Source: Roseofilum reptotaenium CS-1145
GTDB taxonomy: Bacteria > Cyanobacteriota > Cyanobacteriia > Cyanobacteriales > Desertifilaceae
Direction of reading: 5' to 3'
DNA: 64,000 nt
Assembly (NCBI RefSeq): GCF_028330985.1
Contig: NZ_JAQMUE010000112.1
Coordinates: 98,864 to 162,863 of the forward strand
In this document: in pieces, positions 36,266 to 46,423 of the stretch
Layout of the letters: each line of letters starts with the position of its first letter
Numbering within the stretch: position 1 is the stretch's first letter
Made by a program: the position numbers and the translations under genes
The notes under the pieces: generated by a model
Seen by the model: the letters and a program-made list of their open reading frames with translations, nothing else
Database searches by the model: none
What the model was told of the DNA's origin: nothing

Positions 36266-38437
36266 GTGTCATATCCAATTTTCATACCCGCTTTTTGGAA
36301 TCGGCTCATCCGGCGCTTTTTCAATCAACATCGAGTCATTTTTACCGCTTCTGGCATCACTCTCGTTCTCCTGACTCTACGCTTTTTCGGTCTATTCCAG
36401 ATGATCGAATTACTGGCCTTTGATGCCTTCATTCGTCTGCGTCCTGCCTTACCAAAAGATGACCGAATCATTATTATTGGCATTGATGAACCAGACCTAC
36501 AAAACCTAGGATGGCCAGTCCCCGATTCTACTTTGGCTACTCTCCTAGAAACGATTACTCAAAGCCAGCCTCAAGCCATTGGATTAGATTTATATCGGGA
36601 TTTACCGGTCAATCCCGGCCATGAAGACCTTACACAGGTGATGCAACAGTTGCCTAACCTGGTTGGTATTGAACGGGTAGCTGATAAAAAAGCACCCAAT
36701 ATTCCTGCTCCTCCAGTGTTGAACCCCACAACCCAAGTGGGATTTAATAATGTTCTCTTAGATATTGATGGTAAGGTGCGTCGAGGATTACTCTATGTGC
36801 ATACAGAAACGGTTCACAAAAGTTTTGCCCTTCAACTTGCCTTAAAATACTTAGATAAACTTGGTATAGAAGAAAAAGCTGCATCAGTCAACCCCAAATA
36901 CTTACAATTAGGCGAAGCTGTCTTCTATCCTTTGAAGTCTTATGATGGAGCCTATGTCAATGCAGACGCGAGTGGATACCCTTTTTTAGCAGATTTTCGT
37001 GGTCCACGTGATACTTTTACAACTGTTTCTATTTCTGAGGTTTTAAATGGAGAAGTTGATCCACAGTTATTTCGCGATCGCCTGGTTTTAATTGGTTTAA
37101 CTGCGATTAGCCTCAAAGATTTTGTTCCCATTCCCTACAGCAACCCCGATCCGGTTCCTGGTGTTGAAGCTCAAGCCAATTTAATTAGCTTTATTTTAGA
37201 TTTGGCGACTGGAGAACAGACTACAATCCGAACCTTACCCGATCCTATTGAAGGCCTGTGGATTTTTGCTTGGTCAGGATTAGGCTCTATTCTCGCCTGG
37301 AAATTGAGAAGACCTTCACAATTAACATTCAGTTCAGGAGTCACCCTAGGAATCCTCTGTCTGATCAGCTATGTTCTGTTTCTGGCTCGCTGGTGGTTTC
37401 CCCTCATTCCGCCTCTGTTCGGCTTTGTTAGCTCATCCTTGATGATTTTGATTCATTTTGCCCATCAGGAAGGAGAACTTAAGCGCTCTACAGAATTTCT
37501 CCAGGGAATTATTAATACGATTCCCGATCCCATTTTTGTCAAAGATCAAAACCATCGTTGGATTGTCTTAAACCAAGCCTATGCACAATTAGTGGGCTAT
37601 CCCTTGCAAGTGTTAATGGATAAATCGGATTATGATTTGTTTGCTCCTGAAGAAGCAGAACAATTCTGGAAACAAGATGAGAGCCTGTTTGTAACTCAGG
37701 AAAGCACCCAACAAGAAGAAGAATTTACCGATGCCGGGGGAATTCACCGAGTGATTGAAACCAAGCGATCGCTTCATCGGGATGCAGGGGGTAATTTATT
37801 CTTAGTGGGTGTGATCCGCGATATTACTCAACAAAAAGAACGGGAAGCGGAATTAGAGCGATTAGCCGAAGATCTCAAACGCCACAATGATGAATTGAAG
37901 CTCTCAGAAGACCAGATGCGCTATATTGCTAATCATGACGTACTGACCGGTTTAGCCAATCGTAAGTTGTTTGAAGAGAGACTGCAAGAAGCGCTCGTTT
38001 ATGCTCAGGCCAATGAAAAAATGCTAGCGACCTTCTTCCTCGATTTAGATGGCTTTAAGAATATTAATGATACCTTTGGCCATGATATGGGGGATTTGGT
38101 GATTAAGGAAGTGGCTAAACGCCTGAAAAGTTGTTTGCGTGGAAGTGATACAGTCGCTCGACTCGGAGGAGATGAGTTTACAGTCTTACTACCCCAAATT
38201 CCCAGTCGATCTGTAGCTATTCGGGTTGCGGAAAAGATTATTTTGGCCGTGACTCAACCCCTAACTCTCAAAGGAGCGGATCTCAAAATCACTTTAAGTT
38301 TGGGTATTAGTGTATATCCTCAAGATGGCAAGAGTCTTGAGGTGTTGATCAAATCTGCCGATCAAGCGATGTACCAAGCCAAGATCCAGGGTAAAAATCA
38401 GTATTTTCTTGCGTCTTCCCATCAGAGCAATCCCTAA
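36266..38437 (+). CDS. CHASE2-PAS-GGDEF membrane diguanylate cyclase
   Basis: 723 aa from GTG (MSYPIFIPAFWNRL). N-terminal helix at about 28-45, CHASE2 extracytoplasmic sensor (about 50-325; IGIDEPDLQNLGWPVPD, QVGFNNVLLDIDGKVRRG, RDRLVLIGLTA), two to three helices at 325-395, PAS domain (402-525; QGIINTIPDPIFVKDQNHRW), GGDEF domain with GGDEF at 634-638 and an I-site RGSD at 625-628. No EAL domain, so expected to make c-di-GMP and be inhibited by it. The CHASE2 ligand is unknown. Confidence 0.92.
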   Translation: MSYPIFIPAFWNRLIRRFFNQHRVIFTASGITLVLLTLRFFGLFQMIELLAFDAFIRLRPALPKDDRIIIIGIDEPDLQNLGWPVPDSTLATLLETITQSQPQAIGLDLYRDLPVNPGHEDLTQVMQQLPNLVGIERVADKKAPNIPAPPVLNPTTQVGFNNVLLDIDGKVRRGLLYVHTETVHKSFALQLALKYLDKLGIEEKAASVNPKYLQLGEAVFYPLKSYDGAYVNADASGYPFLADFRGPRDTFTTVSISEVLNGEVDPQLFRDRLVLIGLTAISLKDFVPIPYSNPDPVPGVEAQANLISFILDLATGEQTTIRTLPDPIEGLWIFAWSGLGSILAWKLRRPSQLTFSSGVTLGILCLISYVLFLARWWFPLIPPLFGFVSSSLMILIHFAHQEGELKRSTEFLQGIINTIPDPIFVKDQNHRWIVLNQAYAQLVGYPLQVLMDKSDYDLFAPEEAEQFWKQDESLFVTQESTQQEEEFTDAGGIHRVIETKRSLHRDAGGNLFLVGVIRDITQQKEREAELERLAEDLKRHNDELKLSEDQMRYIANHDVLTGLANRKLFEERLQEALVYAQANEKMLATFFLDLDGFKNINDTFGHDMGDLVIKEVAKRLKSCLRGSDTVARLGGDEFTVLLPQIPSRSVAIRVAEKIILAVTQPLTLKGADLKITLSLGISVYPQDGKSLEVLIKSADQAMYQAKIQGKNQYFLASSHQSNP

Positions 38438-38698
38438 AGTTGTATCAAATCTTTACAATTAGAGCTTTAGGATTTCCGGGTTTGAGCGAACTGGTCAGAA
38501 TAAAAGAATAAGGTTACGTAAATCCTCAGACTTGATTTTGAGGTGTGGCACTTAGAGCTATCGTAAGCCTTCTGAAGGTGAAACCGTATATCTACGGAAT
38601 CTTCAGGATTGACCAATTGACAATATTTGTTAAATTCGGTAAAACTGCCAGTGAAATTGCCAGTATAATGGAAAGTAGGTCTCGCATTAACTAGGGTT

Positions 38699-38911
38699 AT
38701 GGGTATGAGGACACCGTTAAGCCTTGACAAATACACAGCTCTCCTCCTAGCGGGAGCATTAGCGATCGCCAGTTGTTCACAACCAAGTTGGGCCAATTCC
38801 TCTGTTGATCGGGTTGATCCCCCCCATCAAGATGCGATTCAACTGCTCAAAGGGTACGAACCTCCTGACAATGGTTCTCCTGAAAGTACAGGAGACACTG
38901 GAGGGCGCTAA
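38699..38911 (+). CDS. Small lipoprotein with Gly/Pro-rich tail
   Basis: 70 aa (or 68 from the ATG two codons later). Signal with lipobox-like LAIASC, then DAIQLLKGYEPPDNGSPEST and a TGGR end, a PPDNG-type tail often seen at the N-terminus of cyanobacterial secreted proteins. Here the frame stops, so it may be a remnant of a longer gene or a real small lipoprotein. The opposite-strand frame over the same bases has no recognisable content. Confidence 0.5.
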   Translation: MGMRTPLSLDKYTALLLAGALAIASCSQPSWANSSVDRVDPPHQDAIQLLKGYEPPDNGSPESTGDTGGR

Positions 38912-39236
38912 CGCTTATACTCTACAAGGAGCAATTTTGGTGATTAATTGATAGATACCAGTAACCAGAACCTTCTAGCTAGGAAAGTAAGGATATTCCG
39001 ACCCTAGTATTCTTGCTTGGCCAGGGAACTGAGGACACCTAACCGGGTTCGTCGCAACGGAATTTGACCGAGTAGGACTTAGAATCGGCAGCATCCTAGT
39101 ATAGTTCAGGTAGTTTCCGGAATTCAGTAGCGTAGGTAACAGATATTTCACAATTGTACGCGTTTTTGATCTTTATTGAGTTCAATAACTTATCAATTGT
39201 TTTCAGTATAGCACGTTCTCAATTGTGTAACCAGGG
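38912..39236. other. Intergenic stretch without a recognised gene
   Basis: 325 bp between the small lipoprotein and the psbU terminator. No ORF, tRNA or strong hairpin that I can support. Confidence 0.4.
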
Positions 39237-39289
39237 CAAAAGAGAGAAAAATCCCAGCCTCTTGTGAATCTATGGAGAAAGAGACTGGG
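39237..39289 (-). terminator. Rho-independent terminator of psbU
   Basis: On the minus strand CCCAGTCTCTT (11 bases), a 15-base loop, AAGAGGCTGGG, then ATTTTTCTCTCTTTT; all 11 stem positions pair, one of them G-T. It begins about 105 bp after the psbU stop. Confidence 0.8.
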
Positions 39290-39394
39290 GGAGAAAAAAC
39301 TTTAAAAATTGATCCTGACCCTGAATCAGAGGATAGGATAGGTTGAGGAGTCATCTATACAATGATCCCAACCCCTTAGTTTCAGCAATTGTGC

Positions 39395-39823
39395 TTAGTC
39401 ATAGTTACCGTTATTCACATTATTTTGTCCATAGACAAACGCTTCTGTGGGTTCAGTAACGGTGAACTTATCCAAATTGGCTTCAAGTCTAGCTTTTTGG
39501 CGATCGCTCAATCCAGGAATGTTCAGAATCTCTTCCACATTCCCATAAGGGCCATTGTTCACAATTTTGGTTGCTAAGACTGGATAAAATCCTTTGAGAT
39601 CTAGAAAAGATCGGACACTAGAGTTATTCAAATCAATGAGATCGCCTATTTCCGCCAATTTATCATCGGCCTTATTGCGCACATTAGCCTCGGCCAAGAT
39701 AGGCTGTACACTCGAAACTGTCCAAGCCCCAGCCGTAGCAGGTGCTGTATTAACGCTCATCAGAGTGGCAAGCAAAATCACGAAAGCAGAGAATAGGCAC
39801 AGCAATCGTTTCATGGGCATCAT
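39395..39823 (-). CDS. psbU: Photosystem II 12-kDa extrinsic protein
   Basis: 142 aa precursor. Signal peptide with a likely AxA cleavage at APATAGA, exported to the thylakoid lumen. Mature domain has the PsbU/helix-hairpin-helix pattern IDLNNSSVRSFLDLKGFYP, ATKIVNNGPYGNVEEILNIPG and KFTVTEPTEAF. Stabilises the oxygen-evolving cluster with PsbO and PsbV. Single gene with its own terminator. Confidence 0.94.
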   Translation of the reverse strand: MMPMKRLLCLFSAFVILLATLMSVNTAPATAGAWTVSSVQPILAEANVRNKADDKLAEIGDLIDLNNSSVRSFLDLKGFYPVLATKIVNNGPYGNVEEILNIPGLSDRQKARLEANLDKFTVTEPTEAFVYGQNNVNNGNYD

Positions 39824-39910
39824 TCCTCCTTTGTTAATCAGTTATTACTAAACCATGACACAGCCATCATTACCTATTATGGGACTGATTTGGCCCATTG
39901 ATGCCATGCA

Positions 39911-40915
39911 TCAGTGAAATTTAGGGGATTTAAGCAAAAATGCCTGCAATTGAGAAAACGAGCAGCCATAGGTAACAGCAGGATGTTCATACCCTTTCAG
40001 TTGCACCATATGTTTTTCAAATAGAGTTGGATTCGTTCCCACACTAAACAGATATTGATAAGTTGTTTTACCTAGGGCAATATCTTTCTGAATTTGCTTC
40101 GTACAAGATTCGAGTCGAAAAGCCGCATTAACTGTATCTCCTAAAGCGGTATAATCAGGGCGATCGCCACTTCCCGTATTGCCCACCATGGCATATCCTG
40201 TATTCACTCCAGCTCCAATACGCATGGGTGATGGTAAAGGATACTCTTTGGCCAACTTCTGGGTCATCTGATGCAGTTGATTGAGAGCATAGAGCATTTT
40301 CATCACCTCCATTTGGTTAACTCCCTCCGTACCATGGAACCAAACCGCCATCACTGCATCCCCAATATACTTATCCACCCAGCTATCATACTTGCGGAGA
40401 ATCTTGCCAACATTACGAAACCAATTGCCCATCATCGTTGATAAAGTGACATCATCCATCTGCTGAGTCAAACCGGTAAAATTGCGAATATCAACCACCA
40501 TCACCGAAATCAACCGACGCACATGTAAAGCCGCCGTCACATGAGAATTCTCTTCTACATCTTCCAAATCTAAGGTTGGGTCTGGAACCGCCAAGGGATC
40601 GTGAAAGTGGGCCTCAGTCTGGCCAAACATCAAATGATCCCCATCTTGTAGGGTAACTGGCACATTCACCCGACGACCATTGACAAACGTCCCATTGCGA
40701 CTTCCAAGATCAATTAAATAGACCGTTCCCGTGTCTGTATGTTGGATCATGGCATGATTACGCGAGATCCATGGATCAGACAACACGACGGTATTGTCTT
40801 GAGTGCGTCCAATTGTCCAACACTGATTGCCCGCTAATGAAAGATGGCGAATTGATGAAGGGGTTTTAAGGACAAGATAAGGAGGAGTATTTACGCTCAC
40901 TGTGGACGGCCTCAT
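39911..40915 (-). CDS. FHA-domain adenylate cyclase (class III)
   Basis: 334 aa. FHA domain at about 15-105 (GR 36-37, SRNH 51-54, GSRNG 71-75), which binds phosphothreonine. Class III cyclase domain at about 130-320: metal Asp142 (VVDIRNFT) and Asp186 (DKYIGDAV), adenine-selecting Lys182 and Asp254 (PDYTALGD), transition-state Asn263 and Arg267 (TVNAAFRLES). All needed residues are there, so cAMP production under Ser/Thr-kinase-dependent control is likely. No membrane segment. Confidence 0.9.
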   Translation of the reverse strand: MRPSTVSVNTPPYLVLKTPSSIRHLSLAGNQCWTIGRTQDNTVVLSDPWISRNHAMIQHTDTGTVYLIDLGSRNGTFVNGRRVNVPVTLQDGDHLMFGQTEAHFHDPLAVPDPTLDLEDVEENSHVTAALHVRRLISVMVVDIRNFTGLTQQMDDVTLSTMMGNWFRNVGKILRKYDSWVDKYIGDAVMAVWFHGTEGVNQMEVMKMLYALNQLHQMTQKLAKEYPLPSPMRIGAGVNTGYAMVGNTGSGDRPDYTALGDTVNAAFRLESCTKQIQKDIALGKTTYQYLFSVGTNPTLFEKHMVQLKGYEHPAVTYGCSFSQLQAFLLKSPKFH

Positions 40916-41059
40916 TGCAGTTATGATGTCCCTAGATGCATCCTGACATAGTTTTTAAGATAAACGAATTCTCTAGAAGTTAAAGAAGTAAAGATCTAAT
41001 TCTCCTTAGTTTCCTGTTCCTTGTACACTATCGATCATAGTCTCTGCTTTCCTAAATTT

Positions 41060-41668
41060 ATGTTTGATCCGCTACCTCCTTCTAAACCTAATGTCCACCA
41101 AATTGCCAGCGAATTTTATCGATTGGGATGGATTGGTTTTTGGGTACAACTGGGTTTAGGAATCATACCCATTGTTATTTTGCTGTTTGTCTTGTTATTT
41201 GACAATAGACCGAACTCTGCACAAGCGGGTAATGCTTGGCTAGGTACAATTCTAGCCTATGGATGTTTATTAACCTTAATTTTTACGATTTATTGGTGTT
41301 TTCATTACACTCAATTGTCCGATCAACTCAAAAATCCAGAATTGCGCCCCTCTAAGGCTCAAATCCGTCGTAGTCTATGGATTGGGATTCTAGCCAATCT
41401 GTGTGGCATGACCTGCGCGATGATTGTGGCTCTCTGGCGAGTCGGAACCTTATTATTCCGGATGTTATCCTTGCCTCCTGGAGCCTCAACCATTTATACG
41501 CCCATGCCAGGAGCTGCGGTTGTTAATCCTGGGTCTATCATTGTGCCTATGAATATGATTGCCCTACAAGCGATGATGAATACGATCGCCGCTGAACTCG
41601 TTGGTGTAATCGTCACCCTCTGGCTTCTCTATCGAGTCATCCAACATACCTCCCCTGGAGAATCTTAA
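41060..41668 (+). CDS. DUF3611 family membrane protein
   Basis: 202 aa from ATG 41060 (MFDPLPPSKP); a TTG 39 bases upstream would give 13 more residues without family support. Four hydrophobic segments at about 23-50, 65-90, 110-135 and 165-190, with FYRLGWIGFWVQLGLGIIP and IRRSLWIGILANLCGM as conserved pieces of the DUF3611 family, shared by cyanobacteria and plastids. Function not established. Confidence 0.7.
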   Translation: MFDPLPPSKPNVHQIASEFYRLGWIGFWVQLGLGIIPIVILLFVLLFDNRPNSAQAGNAWLGTILAYGCLLTLIFTIYWCFHYTQLSDQLKNPELRPSKAQIRRSLWIGILANLCGMTCAMIVALWRVGTLLFRMLSLPPGASTIYTPMPGAAVVNPGSIIVPMNMIALQAMMNTIAAELVGVIVTLWLLYRVIQHTSPGES

Positions 41669-41678
41669 GTCACCCATC

Positions 41679-43118
41679 CTAACTCGATTGGGTCTCCAAA
41701 GGGGTTCCAGGTTCCAAATTCAGATCGGGAGTGGGTAGAATCACGTCATCCCCTGGTGTTAAGCCGGATAGCACTTCCACGGTGTCTAAGCCTTCTAAAC
41801 CTAGGGTCACTTCTCGTTTTTGGGCGAAACCCTGCTCATCTTTGACCCAAACAAATGTCATTTTGCCTGACCTTTGTAGCGCCTCTAAACCAACCACCAC
41901 TACATCTTGGCGTTGATCGAGGATAATTTCCACATTCACCTGGCTTCCCGGAATCAAAGTTCCTGTGGATTGATTGAGTTGAACGACGGCTGAGACAGTA
42001 GCCAGTCCACCTGGCGAGCCTTGAGAGTCGGAGACAGAGATCGCTTGGGGAGATAACGCCACGACTTGACCGTCATAAATTGGAGAATCTGGGCCAATAA
42101 TGGTAATCCGAGCCGGTTGATTCAAGCGTACTTTGGCCGCATTCAGGGTAGATAAACTCAGCCGTACATATTCCTGGGTGGGGTCTCCAAGGGTTAATAG
42201 CTCATGTCCCCGTGTCACTCCCTCACCATTATTGACATTCACCCGTAAAACTATGCCATTAATGGGAGTAGTAATCAGGGTATCTTGCAGTTCTTGTTGA
42301 ATTTTGCGTAACTCTAACTCTTGTCGTTGCAGTTGCAGTTGGATTCGGTTGACAGCAAGTTGGGCATTTTGCAGTTCAGAAGTGGAACTTGCGATCGCCG
42401 TCTGCTGTTGATTAGATTGTTCTAATTTCTGCCGTTCTAAGATGAGGGTTTCTGTTTCTACTGTTAATTGGGCCTCGCGCACAGCAATTTCAGCATCTCT
42501 GACCTTTCGGCGTTGGCTTCGCAATTGATCTCCAGAAATAAATCCCTTCTCCTCTAATTCCAGTAAATTTTCTAACTCTTCTTGACTATCGGCTAAATCG
42601 GCTTGTTTTTCCTGCACCTGCTGTTGGTGACGCTCTAACCTTAACTGTTTTTCTTCCAATTCCAACGTGTGAATCTGAAATTGTCTTTGGGCCGTTTCTA
42701 ACGTCTGTTCGGCTGCTTGCACCTTCTGTTGATCGTGTGCCAACTGAACCATCGTTTCTTCGATTTGAGTCAGTTGTGCTTGCAGACGAGTTTCTCGTTC
42801 TGGATTGCGTAACCGAATGATTTCCTCTCCAGCCTGTACCAATTCACCCACAGTGACTAACACTTGCTCGACTGTACTATCATCAGGGGCTTTGATCGTT
42901 TGTTCATCGCCCAATTCGACGATTCCACTTTCATTAATCGTCTGCTCTAGTGAACCAGATTCAATGGCTGTCGTCGTGACTTTCACGGGTGAAGGGGTAC
43001 GTTGAAGCATTGAGGTATAAGCCAGAAGACTGAAAACAGAAATTGCGGCGATCGCCCCCGATCCCATCAACCACCGAATTCCCTGTTTATGTTGTTGTTT
43101 AGCCAAAATTTCCATCAT
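41679..43118 (-). CDS. HlyD/RND-type periplasmic adaptor (membrane-fusion protein)
   Basis: 479 aa. N-terminal membrane helix (about 18-36), barrel-sandwich half (IKAPDDSTVEQVLVTVGELV), a long coiled coil at about 100-270 rich in Gln/Glu/Leu, then the second lipoyl half (LITTPINGIVLRVNVNNGEG), beta-barrel and membrane-proximal domains. Would link an inner-membrane exporter to the outer membrane; no transporter gene lies beside it in this window, so the partner is probably elsewhere. Convergent with the DUF3611 gene. Confidence 0.9.
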   Translation of the reverse strand: MMEILAKQQHKQGIRWLMGSGAIAAISVFSLLAYTSMLQRTPSPVKVTTTAIESGSLEQTINESGIVELGDEQTIKAPDDSTVEQVLVTVGELVQAGEEIIRLRNPERETRLQAQLTQIEETMVQLAHDQQKVQAAEQTLETAQRQFQIHTLELEEKQLRLERHQQQVQEKQADLADSQEELENLLELEEKGFISGDQLRSQRRKVRDAEIAVREAQLTVETETLILERQKLEQSNQQQTAIASSTSELQNAQLAVNRIQLQLQRQELELRKIQQELQDTLITTPINGIVLRVNVNNGEGVTRGHELLTLGDPTQEYVRLSLSTLNAAKVRLNQPARITIIGPDSPIYDGQVVALSPQAISVSDSQGSPGGLATVSAVVQLNQSTGTLIPGSQVNVEIILDQRQDVVVVGLEALQRSGKMTFVWVKDEQGFAQKREVTLGLEGLDTVEVLSGLTPGDDVILPTPDLNLEPGTPLETQSS

Positions 43119-43311
43119 TGTTAAGCATAGGTAGATGAATTGGCGATCCTGCTCCCTGTCGCCTAAATTTTCGGACTCAGGTAATCAAAGTCCCGTATGG
43201 CAATCACCTCGCTTAGTCTATCCAATCTCTAGCCGAAGATGCCAATTGACACACAGCGGTCAAACCATACTAAGCTGAAGAGAGGAGATCCCGACGCTAC
43301 TGAACCCACTT

Positions 43312-44478
43312 ATGCAAATTTATCTGGATTATAGTGCTACCACCCCAACACGCCCAGAGGCGATCGCTGCCATGCAGGAGATTTTGCTCCATCAATGGGG
43401 CAATCCGTCCAGTTTACATAATTGGGGACAACGGGCAGCGACGGTATTAGAATTAGCCAGAATGCAGGTGGCTAGTTTAATTGGAGCCAGTTCTAGCGAG
43501 TCGATTATTTTTACGTCTGGTGGCACAGAGTCTGATAATTTAGCCCTGATGGGGATTGCTGGACAATATACTCAACCGCAACATTTAATTATTTCTCGTG
43601 TGGAGCATTCGGCTGTTGCCCAACCGGCCCAATTTTTAGAGCAACGGGGATGGAGAGTGACTCGTTTACCGGTGAATCGCCAGGGTAGGGTTAATCCAGC
43701 GGATTTAGAAGCGGCTATTAGTAAGGATACGGTGTTAATTTCAGTTATCTATGGTCAAAGTGAGGTGGGAACCTTACAACCGATTGAGGAGTTGGGAAAA
43801 ATTGCACAAGCCCATGGCATTGTTTTTCACACAGATGCGGTACAGGTGGCAGGACGATTACCCTTAGATGTGGCCAGTTTGCCGGTGGATTTGTTGTCGT
43901 TGTCGAGTCATAAGATTTATGGCCCTCAAGGAACAGGAGCGTTGTATGTGCGACCGGGAATTCAGTTGTATCCCTTAATCGGTGGAGGTGGACAGGAGCG
44001 GGGATTACGTTCGGGAACAGAGGCTACAGTGGCGATCGCTGGTTTTGGGGTAGCTGCGGAATTAGCCAGTGAAGAGTTACCAGAGGAAATGTTGCGGTTA
44101 AGGCGGTTGCGCGATCGTCTGTTTGAGCAATTGGTGGATATTGAGGGCTTAATCCCTACGGGCGATCGCTGGCATCGCCTACCCCATCACGTAAGCTTAT
44201 GTTGGCAAGATACTCGGGAAATTACAGGCAAAACCTTAGTAAGGCAACTGAATTTAGCGGGAATTGGGATTAGTGCAGGTTCGGCTTGTCATAGTGGGAA
44301 ACTTTCTCCAAGTCCAATTTTAAAAGCGATGGGATATTCCGATCGGGAGGCGATCGGCGGCATTCGCTTCACGTTGGGTAAACAAACCACTGAAGCGGAT
44401 ATAGATTGGACAGTGATGGTGTTAAAGCAGATTTTGCAACGGTTGCGCTCAGAGTCTCCACGTTTGGTGAGAATTTGA
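43312..44478 (+). CDS. Cysteine desulfurase (NifS/IscS-like)
   Basis: 388 aa PLP enzyme that releases sulfur from cysteine. MQIYLDYSATTPTRPEA at the start, TSGGTESDN, and the PLP lysine Lys201 in SLSSHKIYGPQG. The persulfide cysteine is Cys326 in SAGSACHSGKLSP, on a loop of the group I (IscS/NifS) type. Cyanobacteria often have several of these; which Fe-S route it serves cannot be told from here. Convergent with menC. Confidence 0.92.
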   Translation: MQIYLDYSATTPTRPEAIAAMQEILLHQWGNPSSLHNWGQRAATVLELARMQVASLIGASSSESIIFTSGGTESDNLALMGIAGQYTQPQHLIISRVEHSAVAQPAQFLEQRGWRVTRLPVNRQGRVNPADLEAAISKDTVLISVIYGQSEVGTLQPIEELGKIAQAHGIVFHTDAVQVAGRLPLDVASLPVDLLSLSSHKIYGPQGTGALYVRPGIQLYPLIGGGGQERGLRSGTEATVAIAGFGVAAELASEELPEEMLRLRRLRDRLFEQLVDIEGLIPTGDRWHRLPHHVSLCWQDTREITGKTLVRQLNLAGIGISAGSACHSGKLSPSPILKAMGYSDREAIGGIRFTLGKQTTEADIDWTVMVLKQILQRLRSESPRLVRI

Positions 44479-44494
44479 GGGAAGGGAAGAGGCT

Positions 44495-44518
44495 AATAGG
44501 CAATAGGCAATAGGCAAT
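44495..44518. repeat. AGGCAAT heptamer tandem repeat
   Basis: About three units of AGGCAAT between the convergent desulfurase and menC genes; same unit as in the tract at 7796-7860. Confidence 0.75.
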
Positions 44519-44555
44519 CTCCCCGCGTCCCCTTGTCTCCCTATCGCTCCATCCC

Positions 44556-45506
44556 TCAGTCCTCGAACCAGCAATCTGTTCCCAATCCAAGGGCACGCTG
44601 TAGGTTAAGAGTAGCCGCTAATCTGAGGAGCATTTTACGGGCGATCGCCGTTTCAAAGACAGAAGAGAGAACCATATCCACTCGATCGGCTTGGCAAAAC
44701 TCGATCAACCGGGAGGGAAAGCCTAAAATTGCGGGTTTAACAACCATAACTCCTGGCCATCCTGCGTGATAACAGTTTAGGAACTGTTGCCAGGTGGCGA
44801 TCGATTCATCTAAAGCTAAAGGGGTTGGATACTCCTGAGAGAGGGCTAACATAGCCTCAAACTCAGATATCCCTAGAGGTTGTTCCAAAAATTCCACCGG
44901 CCGATCTGCACACGCTTGCAACCATTGATGGGCCTGAGTTTCCGTTAGTCCCCCATTGGCATCCAAGCGCACTTTTATCCCATCTGGAAGCATCGATAAG
45001 AGGTCTTGAAAATCGTTCAATTCTTGGGAAATCTCTGCTACAGCTATTTTCCATTTCAATGTTTGATAGCCTTGATTCCAAATTGGCAATTGGAGGTCGA
45101 GGGCGGCTTTTCCCGTCGGTAATAAGCCACAAACCTGAGTTAAATTAGGCGGCGCTTCCCAATTGTGTAGGTCGATTAAGGCTGACTCAAAACCAAATTG
45201 ACATGCAGGGAAACGATCGGGAATAGAACGAATCTGTTCATCGGTAATTTGACCACCAAACGACTGACAAAATTGTAAAGCTTCTGTAACACTTTCTGAA
45301 CCAAACCCAGGTAAGGGGGCAATCTCTCCCCAACCGCGATCGTTCGATTCTTCTTCGTCGATCGGGCACAACTGAATCCAAATCCCTTGGCGATCGCGCC
45401 ACACTCCATGATGGGTATGCAAGGGCTGTTTAAATGGACGGCAATAAGCTTGGATACTTAACCGATATTGATCGTTATTTTGAGAATTCTTAAAATTGAT
45501 CCCCAT
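44556..45506 (-). CDS. menC: o-Succinylbenzoate synthase
   Basis: 316 aa enolase-superfamily enzyme. Dehydrates SHCHC to o-succinylbenzoate, on the way to phylloquinone, the PSI secondary acceptor. The KxK motif appears in LKWKIAV near residue 147, then LDANGGL, EQPLG and DES metal ligands and the second lysine in VVKPAILG. Length normal for the short MenC class. Start ATG at 45506. Confidence 0.88.
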   Translation of the reverse strand: MGINFKNSQNNDQYRLSIQAYCRPFKQPLHTHHGVWRDRQGIWIQLCPIDEEESNDRGWGEIAPLPGFGSESVTEALQFCQSFGGQITDEQIRSIPDRFPACQFGFESALIDLHNWEAPPNLTQVCGLLPTGKAALDLQLPIWNQGYQTLKWKIAVAEISQELNDFQDLLSMLPDGIKVRLDANGGLTETQAHQWLQACADRPVEFLEQPLGISEFEAMLALSQEYPTPLALDESIATWQQFLNCYHAGWPGVMVVKPAILGFPSRLIEFCQADRVDMVLSSVFETAIARKMLLRLAATLNLQRALGLGTDCWFED

Positions 45507-45922
45507 CTGTCAATAAACTTGTTACTATAGATATAAGTTGTTTTTTCCTGTAATTCTAACTTAATTTAAAGCCAATTGTTATCCAATTATGTCTGATGTA
45601 AATTAGAGACTGAAACTCTTGACTTGCTGCTCTATTTGCCTTCTATAGCATTTCTCTCTTCTTATGGAGTTCAGCTTGAAGCCTTAGACCTTAATCGATA
45701 CAGACTATTGCTAGAGTGCGAAGCGCTATATTGTCTATTCCAGTTACCCAGCAAGACTTTCAACTCATCCTAATCCATATCAGTCATCAATTAGTACAAA
45801 ACCAGATGGAAAACGATTCCTGAAGGTGATATCATAGGATAAAAAAGATAACCACATCAGTTGGTCAGGAATAAAACGAATCATTGCTTATTTTTATTCC
45901 CCTAATCTTGAGTAAAACTGCC
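45507..45922. other. Intergenic stretch without a recognised gene
   Basis: 416 bp, AT-rich, between divergent menC and the small membrane protein. No tRNA or supported small ORF; it probably holds both promoters. Confidence 0.4.
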
Positions 45923-46153
45923 ATGAGAGAATTATCTTATTCCACCGCTCCCCCTGCCGTTTCTGCGGAGATGCCAGAACTACAAGTTGAGCCGAATTCG
46001 TTACAAAAAATAGCGTCTGTCGATCGCGGGTTAGTTCAATGGGTTAAAAGTTTAATTTTTGTATTGCTCTTAGGAGTAGCTAGTTTGGGACTCCTGTTCT
46101 TAGCTGTAAATATGGTGTCTCCAGTAGAAGAGGCTTTAGAAGGGGACGATTGA
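45923..46153 (+). CDS. Small single-pass membrane protein of unknown function
   Basis: 76 aa from the ATG at 45923 (MRELSYSTAPPAV); an upstream in-frame start at 45884 would add 13 hydrophobic residues. Polar N-terminus to residue 42, one helix at about 45-66 (SLIFVLLLGVASLGLLFLAV), short acidic tail ending ALEGDD. No family recognised. It precedes the M48 protease gene by 270 bp. Confidence 0.5.
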   Translation: MRELSYSTAPPAVSAEMPELQVEPNSLQKIASVDRGLVQWVKSLIFVLLLGVASLGLLFLAVNMVSPVEEALEGDD

Positions 46154-46423
46154 TCTAGCCATTCTCGACTAACCTTCTGTGGCTCAACCTCAATTAGACA
46201 CCCTTTTATGCAATACCAGAACAATCAATTCACGATAATAGGGGCAATGAATTACCCCTATTTCGTCTTGATGTAAGACAACCCTTGAGAGTCCTGATTC
46301 CCTAAAACTAGACTGTACATTACATTAAAGTGTAGATAGAAAACTTTCCTCAGGATCGAACTCTAGAGCTTCAAGCAACCTTTGAAGAGGTGGGTGCGTC
46401 TAAGGACATCTGCATGACGGTGA

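Noticed and set aside
38467..38796. 109-aa minus-strand frame downstream of the CHASE2-GGDEF gene
   Set aside because: Overlaps the small lipoprotein at 38699, with unlikely composition and no family match.
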